From: Chondrus crispus
Lineage: Eukaryota > Rhodophyta > Florideophyceae > Gigartinales > Gigartinaceae
Assembly: GCF_000350225.1 (NCBI RefSeq)
Contig: NW_005178869.1
Coordinates: forward strand, 126,558-190,557
DNA: 64,000 nucleotides
Direction of reading: 5' to 3'
Both the position numbers and the translations under genes were made by a program. Each line of letters starts with the position of its first letter. The stretch's first letter is position 1. The notes under the pieces are model-generated. The model had not been told where the DNA came from. It searched no databases and was given only the letters and a program-made list of their open reading frames with translations. Of the stretch, positions 10,682 through 22,854 are shown in pieces.

Positions 10682-11309
10682 CATTCGTCTTTCCCCCATC
10701 CGCGATCCACCATCACACCTCTCCCGCCCCTGTCCGTGCTCCCTGCCGCCGGCTCCGTCGCTGCATATTCAAGCATCCCAAATTCACCTCAACAATACCA
10801 TCTACCCCATCATCCTCGCTCAGGCCTAGACTCTTACCCAACTCAATCCCGGTCGCCCTCCCTTTCCGTTCCTCCTCTCAGTCCGCCGGAACACTACTCA
10901 ACAAATTATCAAAACTTCCGCACACTGTCCAAGTTCCCGGTTGCCCCGTGGCACCAGCCAGCCAAAGTGCATTGCCCCACCGAGTTTGCAGCTCCGGTGC
11001 AGTTGTCGATGCCTGCCTATCACGAAGTGAATTAAACCACATCCCTTCAACAATCAGAGAAACAAACCTTCCCTCACACCCAACCTTAATCAGTACAGGC
11101 TGACACAAACAGGACACCCCCGGCAGCAGGCGGCTACTACAACGACGGCACACCCATCCAGCGAATGGGGCCTCCTCTCAAGCGAGAATCATTTTTAACG
11201 ATAGGTGCACTCTCGTCCGCAGGGGCGGGCCTTCTACACAAGCACCGCAAAATCCCGAAACGGATGTAAAAGCACCAGTGAAGACGACGATCAAAACAGA
11301 TCGCGGAAT
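10682..11309. other. Pro/Ser-rich open frames, no gene called
   Basis: Two overlapping plus-strand frames between 10678 and 11103 are Pro/Ser-rich and lack motifs. They may be remnants of the RAD51-like gene or spurious. Confidence 0.3.
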
Positions 11310-11600
<291 letters not shown>

Positions 11601-12644
11601 AAGCAAGATGATGAGGGTTGTTTGTAATACTAGCGAAGGGCAGAAGAGATGAATGGATGTTGGTTCGATGTGCAACTTGGGGAGGTAGGCTTGACTATTT
11701 TCTCTATTGCGAACATTGCGCAGTAGTTTTTGTATGGTTGCGAGCAGTAGCTAGATAGACGAATGCGTTGAATCTTGCGACTGGCATAGCCCTGAGTCTT
11801 CTCAGGCAAAAGATGTACATATTAAAAACAAGATATGCCAGCTTCCGTCTTTCTAAATGTTTTGAATCAGGTTTGTCTTGTATGTCGTCGTGTATGTATC
11901 AGCCAGTGTCAAAACAGTCTCCGTCGTTGACCGATGTCCGTGCACATTGTGCAGGGCATATTGATATGTGAGTTCGATATGCGGCGAAGGCGACAAAACC
12001 TTGTAACTGGTGCACCGGGGGCACTGAAAAAATATATATATATTCTATGTATGCGGCATAGAGATATTGTGAAAGATATCGACTAATCGCAAGCAAATGA
12101 AAAAGGGGCGAACGCTACAAGGCATCGGCAAGGCGGCCCGTCCCAAAGCGAGCCTCTGCAGCAAGTGGAGCTAGGGATAGCAGTGGTAAGAGAAGAAGGG
12201 TTGTGGAATCTTACACGGATGGAATCTCTCCGGTATCAATCGCGATGTACTGGTGTGGTGATGGCGGATAAGCACGGAAAGAGCTGGGCGGAAGAGGGTG
12301 CGAAGAGGGTGAGGATTGCGCGGAGGAGCTTGCGAATGAGGGGGGAGGGGGGTGCGGGTACGGAGCGGGGGCATGTGTGTCGTTTTCGTCCATTCGTGAC
12401 CCTCGCCAGTGGTCCGGCCCATCACTTTCGAAATATTATAATGTCCATAATAGCATCGCAAAGACCTTTCACAAACATGAAGGACCCTGCTACTTTTTGT
12501 TTGTATGTTTAATAACTTTTACGATTTTTTTCGGCAAACATGACTGGTTGCATTGCTGTTTTATATATAGTTATCAATTCGCAAAAATTGAATCTCTGGA
12601 AGACTGAATATTATTGTTCCAGCATTTAATGCCTTTGTAGTGAA
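11601..12644. other. Right end of the insert, noncoding
   Basis: No gene is supported. A short ATATATATA tract lies at about 12031-12041. The last 30 bp contain a GCATTTAATGC mini-hairpin ten bases before the LTR junction. Confidence 0.4.
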
Positions 12645-12881
12645 TGGCGAAGCTAAATTATACTGTAAATTAGAATAACTAGGGAAGAACGGGTGTAGCC
12701 CCGAGGGGACCAAGTACAGCCCCCATAGGCCCTATAGAATGCGGAGGGATTACACGTGTCCACGGGGAGGTCCGGTAGAGCGGCAGGGGAGTCCACGGGT
12801 ACCCGTGGTACACGTGGTGGCGGCGAGCGCGATTTTGGCCGCTAGGGACAGCTGTCCCGCTACATAGCACAGTGCACTACA
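12645..12881 (-). repeat. Gypsy-A 3' LTR, second piece (237 bp)
   Basis: It matches 38355-38591 with about eight substitutions and ends GTGCACTACA. It continues exactly where 5749 stops. The adjoining 12882-12893 reads AGAAGGGGGATC on the minus strand, the polypurine tract of Gypsy-A. Confidence 0.92.
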
Positions 12882-12893
12882 GATCCCCCTTCT
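12882..12893 (-). promoter_or_regulatory. Gypsy-A polypurine tract
   Basis: AGAAGGGGGATC on the minus strand directly precedes the 3' LTR. Gypsy-B has AGAAGGGGGATA in the same place (30595-30606), which supports both calls. Confidence 0.75.
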
Positions 12894-13259
12894 TAGAGAA
12901 ACACGCGTCCCCGGGTGTATGTAGGGTAGAAATAATTGCCAAAGGGCGGCGGCGCCGGGGTATGGACAGAGAGAGGACGAGGGAGGTCGTGTGTGGCGAA
13001 GCGAGCGGGCGAGTGACGAGGAAGTGGTCCAGATATCCCTCTTTTCGGCCAGCTTGAAGATCGACAATCCGGCCTGGTTTCGGAAGTATCTCGAGATTCC
13101 CAAGTCTCCTCCCCCTTGTCCCTTCACCTCCCCACTTTTTTCTTTTCCCCCTTTTTCCGTCCTTCTGGTTATCCCTCGTATTTTCCTCACTCGGCATCGG
13201 CTGCACGCGAAGAACGCCGTTCAAGGCAGAGAGGCACTCGGGGGACAGTACCACGAGTG

Positions 13260-14819
13260 ATGGAACGGTTCCATAACCCATACGGGGAACCGGATGAGAC
13301 GGGCGGTCCGAGTTTGTACGGCTGGCCGGCTCCACGGGAGTTACGCAACAAGAACATGGTCGATGACCCGCTGGTGTTCGAGCGCGCACCGTTTCTCGAT
13401 TCCGCAGGTTTACGGGACAGTCACCTGATTCGGCGGTATGCCGACGTGACGGGGGCTCTCCCCAGGGGTCTCAGCTTACGGGCTGTATGGTCTCGTGGTT
13501 TCTCCTTCCGCCTCGCGGTAGAGGGGGAGCACGTGTGGCCGAAGCATCGCCGCGAGGGGCGGGGGCGACGTCAGAAATATATGGCAGCGCTGATGCGTCG
13601 GCTCGCACGGACACCGTGTAACCGCCCGATCCCTGTCGAGTGGGACTTTGACACCTGGGCGTTTCGTACGGAAGGAGACCGTGGTTACGTCGCCAATTTA
13701 AGGCGGGTGTTGGACGATTTGCCGGCTCGGGTAGAGGAGCCGGCGGTCGAGTACTTGGCTTGGGACAAGCCCATCCTTCCTCCGAATTTTGAGGAGTATG
13801 TAGAGCGGGAAAGCAACCCGAGTTATTGCGACAAGCTCAAGTTCGGGCATCAGATGCGGAACGCCCTCGGAGTTTTTGTGGCGTATGAGTGGATCGAGGC
13901 AACGACCTTTCAACCTCGATCCCGATATGAACGGTACCCGCAGGTACCGTCTTGGTTCTCGCAATACGAAGTCCCAGCTGACTTCTTAGCGGAAATTCCA
14001 CCTTGCCTGGTGTATTTCGGCTTGAGTCTCAACGACTCGCCGTGTTCCCCTCGCTGGATGATTGTTCTCAGCGAGTGGATCGCTATTGTTGCGAAACGGT
14101 TCATATGGTCGTCCATGGATGGACGGCTATATGTGTTACCGACCATGATACTGAAATGGCTACACAAGTTGAACTTGGACGAGGTTTTAGGGGGAGCGTA
14201 GGTGTCCTCTCAGCTGGGAACGCTGTTGGAGGTCCACGACCAGGTGGATTGGCCGCGAGTGCCTTATTCCCAGGGGCATCACTATGACCGAGCAGATCGC
14301 GCGAACATGTCCACGGGGAGACGTGAGGACGTCGGGGAGCCGAGGGCCGGTAACTGGGTCCGGTTCGACCCGGGGACGTTCGAATGTCTACAGCCGGAAT
14401 TAATGAAAAGGGATGCCGGCCCTGGGGACAGGACAGTAGTCAAGCCACACGTCACCGATGGTGGTGGTGAGTCCGGGGCGGTTCCAGTCCAGCCGGCGCG
14501 TACGGATGTCCCAGTGGGGAACGAGGACGCTGTGGCTGAGGAGCCTGCGTCGTCCGCGCGATGTCGAATTTTCACCGAGTTAGGCGTCTCTGAGGACGAG
14601 ATGCTACAGTTAGTGAGCAACGCCGAATTCGTGGCGGTTGTAAAGCGCCTCAAGACGGCGTCGAGCGGGGAAACTCCCGTGTACGGGACCGACGTTCCAC
14701 TGGGGGCGACGGTTCCTATCGCGACGACGGTAGAGGGAGACCCCCCGATTCGGAGGAAGGGTCGGTACCGTCTGATGCGCCATGCGCGCCAGTGGCGGGG
14801 GTGGAGGAATCCTCGCTGA
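13260..14819 (+). CDS. Antisense accessory ORF of Gypsy-A, unknown family
   Basis: This ORF runs opposite to gag-pol in the 3' region of Gypsy-A. The ATG at 13260 begins MERFHNPYGEPDE. The frame runs 520 codons with one in-frame TAG at 14199-14201 (codon 314), so the uninterrupted product is 313 residues. I do not recognise the family. It is homologous to the antisense ORF of Gypsy-B (28551-30266). Shared motifs are RELRNKNM/EELQNKTM, DTWAFRTEGDRGYVANL/DTWQCRTEGERLYLENL, PILPPNFEEY/AILPTNFRHT, VFVAYEWIEA/YFVAYQMIEA and VPSWFSQYEV/TPSWWSQYEV. Homology continues past the TAG, so it is either recent or read through. No membrane segment or signal peptide is visible. The N-terminal part is Arg/Trp-rich and the C-terminal part acidic and Pro-rich. 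Confidence 0.7.
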
Positions 14820-15996
14820 TTACGAGGCGTCGAGCTAATTGGCGAGGAGGGTCTTCCTCCAGCCGGTCCCCCGTCTTGACTCCAGGGGCGAATACGGGAG
14901 CGCGAAGAGGCACTAGAGTAGCTAATAAACGCAGTCCCTTCTTGTGTCGTTACCCGTAGTGTTGGGATCTGGAGTCGAGGTAGACGAACGGATCCGAAAG
15001 GACGGACCCCTTATCTGAGTGACGGGCGAGTCAGCCCAATGAGGGTGACCGACGGGGAATAGGTCTTATACCGTCCCCATGTATGCGATCGGAGGTGGTC
15101 GGAGGGCGACGTAGTTGCGAGACCATCTGGGCGACTAAGGCCCGGCGGGTGGTTCCCCGTGTGGACATCCCCCCCCCGAGGGGTGGTTACCTCGGCATGG
15201 GTACTCGGCGGAGCGAGTCCTCCGAAGTTTCTAAGGTCGGAGGTTTTTTTGGCCCTTGATAGGGGTACTGTACCGACTCGGATGTATGGGGGGTTCGAGT
15301 CGGGTGTCACGGGCTTACCCCGAGGTAGCGAGCACGTCATTCGTGGCGAGTACCCGCCGTCCGTCGCAGTGCACAGCCTTCCTTCCCGTGACGGTTGGGG
15401 GTCTTCTCCACATCTCGGAGGGCGGCTGTACCCGGCTCTCGGGAGAATCGTCGCGTAGCTGACGTAGTCGGTTACCCGCGCCGGTGGGGTGTGTCGCGAG
15501 GGACACGCTCGATAAGGAGGTGCCGCGAGGGTTAGCCAGACGGGCCGTGCGTCGTCTCGCTATCGACGTGCTCGGACGTTCCCCTGCAGTAAGGGTCGTT
15601 GGTCGCGGGGGAGGCCAACTGGGGGCCCTGCTAGAAGGTGCTATGGCCTCGTGTGGAAGCACGGCGCGGCGGTGGTCGAAAGGGATCTCAAATCGTGATC
15701 AGGATCACCTGGTGACCCCGCGTGATTTCTCCACTTCCGGTAGAGAGGTCGCTTGGGGACGCGGAAAGGCGGGGAAAGGTAGATGAGCAGGGGCGCCCCC
15801 CACCCGGGGGGGTTGCGATGATCTGTGCCCCGGGGGGGGGGCTCGGATGTGAGGAGGCGTGCGATATGACAACGGAACTCCTCGCTGAGCATCTATACAT
15901 ACCTTACGAGTCGGCGTTGGCTCCTCCGGAGGGGGGAGGTGGCTTGACCCAGAGGCTCACCAGACACAGAAAGCAACTAGGTGGTTATGGCGGGGG
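14820..15996. other. Gypsy-A 3' region, no assigned gene
   Basis: This lies between the antisense ORF and the chromodomain end of pol. It is GC-rich with G-runs (for example at 15821-15841) and has overlapping open frames on both strands, none with a motif. Confidence 0.4.
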
Positions 15997-16756
15997 TCAG
16001 TTAGCCAGCCCCACGCTGTTCGGGTGTGACCATAACTGGACGTCCGGTGCGTGGAGACGTTTGCGTTTGCAGAATCGCGCGACGGTATTGTAGTCGATGT
16101 AATTTGCGGGCTCCCAAGTGTCATCATCCGACGTGTATCCGTACCAACGGACGCGGAATAGAGGCATCCCGTCCGTTCCCGGCTTGTATCCCGTTAGCGC
16201 GTCAACCACGTAGGTTTGTGTGGCCTCCTCTATAGGGGAAGGGGGTCGTTTCGTCGCCTCGGCGGGCGGGCTTGACGCGTTTTGATATGAGGAATCAACC
16301 GCGGTTGGCGGGTGAGGAGGGCTTCCCGGGGACATAAGGAGGGGTTGCCCGAAGGTACACATAGACGCAAAGTTGGCGACGTGCCTCCCGGAGATCTCCT
16401 CTGTACCCGGTGGCGTCTCACTTGGGCAGCGAGTGGAGTCCGCCGTCACCGCCGGTGCGGCGGGCTCGGGCGGGGATAATTTCTTTTGAATTTTTTTCGG
16501 GTCCCGTGTCCACGTGTCCTGTAGCCTGGCCGTGAAGGTACGCGTTCGTTCATTCGGCGACTTATCACCGTTCGGGGCGCCGGTCGCTCGCCGGGGGCGT
16601 GTTGCGGTAAGCCTCGTTTCCATGGCATGCGTGTCGCGGTGCCGCGGCGGCTCTAACAGTGACGGTAGCCGTGGGGGAGGGAGTCCCTTTTTAGACACGG
16701 ACCCTTCGCCCATAGTGGCGGATATCCTACTTAGTTGGGAAATGACCCGTGTGTGC
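15997..16756 (-). pseudogene. Gypsy-A pol C-terminus with chromodomain
   Basis: The minus-strand frame ends pol with a Pro/Ser/Thr-rich linker and a chromodomain. Visible parts are VVDALTGYKPGTDG, FRVRWYGYTSDDDTWEP and NYIDYNTVARF. Chromodomains at the end of integrase define chromoviruses and steer integration to chromatin marks. The piece is cut off from the integrase (31545-32823) by Gypsy-B. The ORF seems to continue into Gypsy-B's LTR beyond 16756, but that extension is accidental. Confidence 0.85.
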
Positions 16757-17694
16757 TGTAGTGCAATACGCACCTGAAAAGGGGGGTGAAAAGAAACGAA
16801 AATGATGGGGTATGACAAGCAAAAGTGGAAATCATTTCACTTTATTATTTTAATTATTAATTTTAATTAGTTGCATATTAGTTATTTAACATTAGATTAG
16901 ATCTAGGATCTAGCGCCGAGAGCTACTGTAGTGGCTCCGGCGGGGCGATATATACCTTAGCCCTCTGACCACCAAGTCAGTAAAGGTAACCCGAGTTGCC
17001 AGAGTCTGACATCGCCTTGGTTGAAGTCCGTCTTTTACAAGACGTTCCCTTTAACTACAGATTACTTTATCCTTTGCGCTCGGGGTTCCCCTTTTTCCCT
17101 TATCAATTTTCCTTTATTTCCCTATCCTAATTTCCCTTAATCTTGAGTTGGTCCCACCTTGTAGGATTGCGATCGGCAACGTGACGTCACTTGCCATCGG
17201 GCTTTGTGTTGGTGCACTAGTGGTGCTTTTCTCAGTGTTGGTTCCATCGGAATCTGGTTGCGACCGATCCGTTGTTGGTACTTTGCCATCGGGCAGTGCG
17301 ACGGTGTAGCGCTGCTACGTTTTCTTCTTTCCCGACGGGCTACGTTGCGACGTCCCCGTCGAAGACCTTATCAAGGGTATAAGGTGTACAAGGCGCTCTT
17401 CGAGCATTGGATTTACGACCCATCGGACCAGGTTTACCTAAACACCCCTCCGAACTCGTCGAGCAGTTGCCTTTACAAGTCTCTACCACCATTTACCGAT
17501 CCCGGGCTGGGCCCTTCTCTTTGCCCCCCCCCTATCAGGGATCCGAGTTACTGCGGGCCAGAACCCGCTTAAAGAGGACAGGGAGCTTCGAACACTCCGT
17601 AGCGCTGTGCCGTTGGCAGTTGTCGTTTTTGTTGCTGTTGTTTTTGTTGGACCGTCGGACCTTGGTCTCTGCCTAACAGGTGCATTGCACTACA
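16757..17694 (+). repeat. Gypsy-B 5' LTR
   Basis: It runs from TGTAGTGCAATACGCACCTG to CAGGTGCATTGCACTACA, and the two ends are imperfect inverted repeats. An AT-rich TTTATTATTTTAATTATTAA stretch near 16840 could act as promoter. The repeat recurs at 30607-31544. Confidence 0.95.
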
Positions 17695-17698
17695 AAAG

Positions 17699-17714
17699 TG
17701 GTCTCCCGACCTAG
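17699..17714 (+). other. Gypsy-B primer-binding site
   Basis: TGGTCTCCCGACCTAG lies four bases after the 5' LTR. It would pair with a tRNA 3' end reading CTAGGTCGGGAGACCA, that is, a tRNA whose acceptor stem begins CTCCCG. Gypsy-A has the identical 16 bases at the equivalent place (37926-37941, minus strand). Confidence 0.85.
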
Positions 17715-17821
17715 AAATTGTTTTTATCTACGACAAGGAAGTTGGTCTGGGTAACGGACTCTTTTTTTATTTTCTCTTTGTTTGTAACTTTTTTTGCTGC
17801 GTAGGTCCGCTCGTACGAGCG

Positions 17822-20128
17822 ATGTCAACAAGCGCACCGGGGGATGTGGGTCCCGGGGCGAGTAGAAGCGGATCGGCACGAGCGTCGAGGATCCTGAGTG
17901 GTCCTCGCACCCGGAGCCAGGCCAATACGGCCACGGACCCCGGAGATCAAGAATCCCCTACGGAGATAGCTGCCGACAAGACTGACCTCGACGAGAAGTT
18001 GGAAAAGATGAGCAGCGAAATTCGCGAAGAAGCGAAGAAAAATCTCGAGACCGAATTAGGCCTCGTGCGGAAGCAACTTGAGTTGCAAAATTCCGAGTTC
18101 CACACGGCGTTGGAAGAGCTGACCGCGCGCGTGGAATTTGTTCAGAAAAATGATGGCGGCGGGACCGACGGCATCGAGCCGGAGGTCCTCGCTTCATTGA
18201 AGCTTTCGGCCAAGGACGCAAGGCGCGATGCAAATCAAGCGCTAGAGTCCTTAGGCCAGTTCCGAATCAGCATCGATGACCGATTCGATCGCGCCGCGCA
18301 ACGTCTCAAGGACCTAGAGCAGGCCGCAGATCAAGCTCCGCAAGGATCGGACGACGAGCCGCTTCCTTCAGGCAGAGAGGGCGACCGCCGGTCGAAGAAG
18401 GACAAGCCCGCTCGTCAGCGGAGCTCCAAGTCGAAGCCCTCGGAGAAGGACAATCGACGTACAAGCAAGGGTCACTGTAGTGACGATCCGGAGAACCGCG
18501 ACTCACAGTCGGAGCCGCTTGGTCCCTCCGAAGATGGTAACGGCGGTTCGTCGAACCATTCGGGCGATTCCGAACGCCGTTCAGAAGACGGAAACGGAAT
18601 TTCGTCAAGCAAGAAAATTTCCTCCAGACGAGGCGGAGTCACTTCGTCCGCCTCACGGAGATACAAGGACGCGGAGCCCGAAGATGTCGCAACGCGGCGC
18701 GGGCCGCGATAGGAGGAGTTAGAGGAGCTGAATCCGACCAACTACCTCTTCAAGAAATTACTTTCGTACCGAACGTACCGCTTGCCAAACCCACAGACAT
18801 ATTTGTCAAGTTCCCGGCGGACCGCCCTACGAAAAATCAGGAGATATATTCCGCCTAAGGTGAAGAAGGACAACACGTTCACAGGTGAGGACGGGGTCCT
18901 TGTGTTGGATTTTTTGGCAAAATTAGTTCAAGAGTTTGATACTCAAGAAATGAACGAGGGGCAAGCGATCCGCTTGTTGCCCGAATTTTTAAGCGGCATC
19001 GCCTTGAGACAGTACACTTCGGTGTCTCAGACGGCCGGGGCCCATCACGGAAAGGTATCCGTTTGGCCGGAGGCCGTACAGTGGTTGTTGAGGAGTTTCG
19101 CAACCGACGAGGCGATCCGTCAAGCCGTGCTCGCATTGCGAGAAGTTCAGCAAAGACCGTCTGAAAACGAGATGGAATTTTATATCCGTGTGACGGACGC
19201 AAGCAATCGATGTGGAAACGTATATTCGATGGAAGAACAAATGACGATGTTTATTGAAGGACTCGATTCCAGTATCAAGCCGATGGTATCTCAATACCGA
19301 CAAGACAATCGGGACGTTTCGTTTTTGAGACTAGTTAATTACGCGAAGGCGCATGGCTCGGCGAGCCGCGCTAAGGACAAGAAGACCAAGAAGGTCACGA
19401 TTCAGACGCCGTCGACAATTAGGGCGGGTAAGAAGCCGAGAGCTTCTTATCTCGGTCGCAAAAGTCACGCCGCCGTCCATTTAGCCGAGTCCCTTCCCGC
19501 GTCGGATGAGCGCGGCGCGCATGGAAGTAGCGAAAATCACTACGAAGGAGCGTTAGTAGCCGAAGGCGAGTTCATTGAGCCATCGGAGGGCTACGGACAC
19601 GAGGACTACCGGGACAGCGGGTCGTCAACTTTACCGACGCCTGCATACACGACGGAGTCGTTTTCAGAGCCCACGGATCCCGTGATGATGTTTCGGGGGC
19701 GCGGCCACACGCCGGCGCAGCGCATTCCGATGGAAGACAAGGGTACGACGTTTCGAAGGCCAGGCTGGATGGGAAGGCCGCAACGTCAAGGAAGGCCGCC
19801 GACCCGTGGAGGACCTAGGCCGCAATATCCCGTCAAGACGCACGGACTGGTGTGCTATCATTGCTATGAAAAGGGGCACGCCGCGCCAAAGTGCATTCTT
19901 TCCCTCCGGGAAATGCACCCAGTTTTGGAAAATTATGAGGCGTTGTCTCCGATGGAGAGGTTAGGGATACCATCGACGAGTTATCTGAAGGTCAAGAACT
20001 GGTTCGATTCGCAGACGGCGAGCACGCCGAGTGCTTCAACGCCGAGGTCGAACCAACCCTTCAGAGGGCCCACCGCGGGGCCTGCGCCGTCGGATGTGAG
20101 AAGGATCCCGCAGCAGCAAGAAAACTAG
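17822..20128 (+). CDS. Gypsy-B gag
   Basis: The ATG at 17822 opens a frame to 20128 with one in-frame TAG at 18710-18712. The first 296 residues are charged, with a predicted coiled coil (KLEKMSSEIREEAKKNLE) and a Ser/Arg/Asp-rich tail. The part after the TAG is the capsid/nucleocapsid region, with a helical retrotransposon-gag core (WPEAVQWLLRSFATDEA, ENEMEFYIRV) and one CCHC knuckle, CYHCYEKGHAAPKC, spaced C-x2-C-x4-H-x4-C. Gypsy-A gag also has an in-frame stop between its N-terminal and capsid parts. The element may therefore use readthrough or encode two gag proteins; decay is the simpler alternative. Pol lies in the -1 frame and is open from 19939, overlapping gag by 190 bp. Confidence 0.85.
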
Positions 20129-20139
20129 AGAGGGGAATC

Positions 20140-22854
20140 TTGCATGAGTCGCGAGAGGCACAGGGTCGACGTACTGTGCCCGGGGCTCAGCCCCGTTCCG
20201 CGTCTCTAAAGGAAAAATCAGGCCTCGAGGAGAAGGTTGTTGGATTGGTGGGTAAGCCCAAAGGGCCAGCTCAAGTCAAGAAAATTTTGAGCCGAGCCCG
20301 AGATCATCCGCTGGAAGAAGTTCGAAGACCCTGGTACAGGGTTAAGCGAAGGGAGTGTCCCGAGAAGATTTTGGTTCTTGCGCGAAAAAACTACAAAGTT
20401 TACGCGGACATTAGACCAACAGTCGGATTGATGAGCCGGGTGTTGTCTGTTTTAGATACCGGCGCGGGACCAAACCTTGTGCGAAAATCGGAGCTCCCAG
20501 CTGGAATGGAATCTCTAGTGTCCTACGGACCGACCCAAGACATTGGCGACGAGAACAATAGGCCACTCCGGACTCTCGGCACAATAAGAATGCCCGTGAG
20601 GCTTGGAAAATTCGTGGCCGCAGCCGAGTTTATTGTATGCCAGAAACTGGCCGTCCCGCTAATTCTAGGCTGTGACCGGTTTGTGGAAGCAATTTATCCA
20701 AGGAAGAAAACGGTTGAGTTGGCGGATTTCTCGGAGGTTCCGATAGTTAGGCGGTTCTCGACGAGAAGAGGGAAGAAGAATCTCGTCCCGGGAGAGGACG
20801 AGAATGATGGAAAGGTGGAGCGAATTTCCCCTAAGGTAAAAGTGGCAAGAGCCACGACTATCGAGCCAGGGACCCAACGCGTCGTGGAATGCACCTCGAA
20901 GAGGGCGGGCTTGGTTGTGGTTCAGCCGTACTCGTCATTGTACGAAAGGCACGGGCTGACGTGTATAATTGGTGTTGTTCAGGTCGAGCCTGACCGGCCA
21001 TTTCGTTTACTCGTTGCGAATTTTAGGACGTACCCTGTCAGGGTACAAAAAGGCCAAGTGGTGGCAGAATTATTACCGCACCCGAGAGCCGCGGTCGAGA
21101 GCAAAACCACCATTGGTGAAGTTCTCGGAATTCAAGAAAGGAAGAAGGAAATTTTTCCTAATTCCACCAAGACGCCTACGGGCGAGGCAAGATGCGAACC
21201 GTCGGATCAAGATCGCGAGGACCAGCAAGGAGAACGGGAGGAGAGGCTCTCCGCGACGGCAACTACGACGCCGGAGCGGCGGACTGAGCCTCCCCCGGCG
21301 GACGTGGACGAACTCGACCTGAACCACGTGCCGGACAGGCTGCGCGAGCGGTTCCGTCGGATGTTGAAGAAGTATTCAAGGATGTGGGATGGGACGCTTG
21401 GCGAAATTAATACCACAGTCCATCGGATCGAGTTGATCCCCGAGACTCGTCCCATCGCACAAGCCCCGTATCGGGCCGGGCCTAAAGCCCGCGAAGTACA
21501 AGATGCAGAGGTGCAGAAGATGTTAGAGGCAGGAGTGATAGAACCAGCGCAGTCAGAATGGGCGTCGCCCGTGTTGCTGGTGCCCAAGCCGGACGGGTCA
21601 ATGCGTTTTTGCGTAGACTACCGCAGGTTGAACGCAGTGACGGTGAAGGACACGTACCCCTTACCGCGCATGGATGAGTGCCTGGACTCGCTTGGTGACA
21701 CCAAGGTTTTCTCCGCGTTGGACGCGATCTCGGGATATTGGCAGATGCTTATCCCTGAGCGCGACCGCGACAAGACCGCATTTTCGTGTCACTCAGGACT
21801 GTATCGCTTCTCAAGAATGCCCTTCGGGTTAACTAACGCGCCAGCGACGTTTCAGAGAGCAATGGATATCCTGCTCTCTCCGTTCCGTTGGAAGTGCTGT
21901 TTGGTGTATCTGGACGACATAATAATTTTTAGCAAATCGTGGGAGGAGCACATCGTGCACGTGGATGAGATACTTTCTGTATTGGAGAAGGCCGGTGTGA
22001 AGCTCAAGCTTCGCAAGTGCGAATTTTTCGTCGAAAAGATCAAGTACCTGGGCCATGTCGTTTGGCCAGGTACATTGGAAGTGGACGCTGCGCGAACCGT
22101 CGCATTGGAACAAGCGAGGTACCCTCAAACGCAGACCCAGCTCAGGAGCTTCTTGGGACTTTGCAATGTCTACCGCAGATTCGTTCCGCATTATGCGAAA
22201 ATCGCGCAACCGCTCAATCAATTGCTGAAGAAGGGACAACCGGTCCAGTTGGAAAGATTCGACGAACCGTGCAAAAAAGCTTTTCATAAGCTCAAAGACG
22301 CCATCCTGGCACCGCCGGTGTTGGCGCTGCCGAAGAAGGACCTACCCTACTCGGTAGATACCGATGCAAGCGACTATCAAATCGGCGCTGCATTATTTCA
22401 AACACACCCGGATGCGCAACGCAAACCCATCGGGTTCTTTTCAAGAACGTTAGCCGCAGCCGAGAGAAACTATTCTGTATCAGAAAAAGAATGCCTAGCG
22501 CTAATTTGGGCTGTACAGACTTTAAGACCATATGTATATGGCGAGCACTTCATCGTGCATACCGACCATGCCTCATTGAGGTGGTTGATGAACGTAACCG
22601 ACCCCAGCGGGAGATTAATCCGATGGAGGCTCCGCCTCTCAGAATTCGATTTCGAAATCAAGTACAAGAAGGGCAAGGCGAACAGTCAAGCTGATGCCCT
22701 GTCAAGATTACGGACCGCAGGAGAAACCGTCGACGAAATCGACGACGAAATCCCATGCTTTATGGCCGAACCGGCCGAGGGTACAGTGGAGGACGAGGAA
22801 AGTTTTGACGCGATAGACGAAATCCTCGCCCCTGAGGGGGGGGACCGCCCCTGA
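20140..22854 (+). CDS. Gypsy-B pol: protease, reverse transcriptase, RNase H
   Basis: This is a 904-codon open frame, -1 relative to gag, without an ATG at its start, so it is probably made as a gag-pol fusion. The domains in order are: aspartic protease with LDTGAGPNLV (about residue 105), reverse transcriptase with SPVLLVPKPDGSMRFCVDYR, MPFGLTNAPATFQ and the catalytic YLDD (LVYLDDIIIF), then RNase H with VDTDASDYQIGAAL and VHTDHASLRWLM. All catalytic Asp residues I can place are present, so this part could still be active. The frame ends at a run of eight G (about 22836-22843). The integrase follows in the next frame, so one base gained in that run would explain the break. Confidence 0.9.
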   Translation: MHESREAQGRRTVPGAQPRSASLKEKSGLEEKVVGLVGKPKGPAQVKKILSRARDHPLEEVRRPWYRVKRRECPEKILVLARKNYKVYADIRPTVGLMSRVLSVLDTGAGPNLVRKSELPAGMESLVSYGPTQDIGDENNRPLRTLGTIRMPVRLGKFVAAAEFIVCQKLAVPLILGCDRFVEAIYPRKKTVELADFSEVPIVRRFSTRRGKKNLVPGEDENDGKVERISPKVKVARATTIEPGTQRVVECTSKRAGLVVVQPYSSLYERHGLTCIIGVVQVEPDRPFRLLVANFRTYPVRVQKGQVVAELLPHPRAAVESKTTIGEVLGIQERKKEIFPNSTKTPTGEARCEPSDQDREDQQGEREERLSATATTTPERRTEPPPADVDELDLNHVPDRLRERFRRMLKKYSRMWDGTLGEINTTVHRIELIPETRPIAQAPYRAGPKAREVQDAEVQKMLEAGVIEPAQSEWASPVLLVPKPDGSMRFCVDYRRLNAVTVKDTYPLPRMDECLDSLGDTKVFSALDAISGYWQMLIPERDRDKTAFSCHSGLYRFSRMPFGLTNAPATFQRAMDILLSPFRWKCCLVYLDDIIIFSKSWEEHIVHVDEILSVLEKAGVKLKLRKCEFFVEKIKYLGHVVWPGTLEVDAARTVALEQARYPQTQTQLRSFLGLCNVYRRFVPHYAKIAQPLNQLLKKGQPVQLERFDEPCKKAFHKLKDAILAPPVLALPKKDLPYSVDTDASDYQIGAALFQTHPDAQRKPIGFFSRTLAAAERNYSVSEKECLALIWAVQTLRPYVYGEHFIVHTDHASLRWLMNVTDPSGRLIRWRLRLSEFDFEIKYKKGKANSQADALSRLRTAGETVDEIDDEIPCFMAEPAEGTVEDEESFDAIDEILAPEGGDRP

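Noticed and set aside
15290..15320. GGTTCGAGTC as a tRNA B box
   Set aside because: No A box at the right distance and no foldable acceptor stem.
16230..16777. Plus-strand ORFs opposite the chromodomain region
   Set aside because: They are shadows of the Gypsy-A pol C-terminus, whose chromodomain is clearly on the minus strand.
17204..17676. ORFs inside the Gypsy-B LTR (also 30998-31606)
   Set aside because: They repeat in both LTRs and one runs past the LTR end; no known LTR protein is recognisable.
19939..20140. Canonical -1 slippery heptamer in the Gypsy-B gag-pol overlap
   Set aside because: I scanned for X-XXY-YYZ in the gag frame by eye and found none, so the frameshift site stays unassigned.
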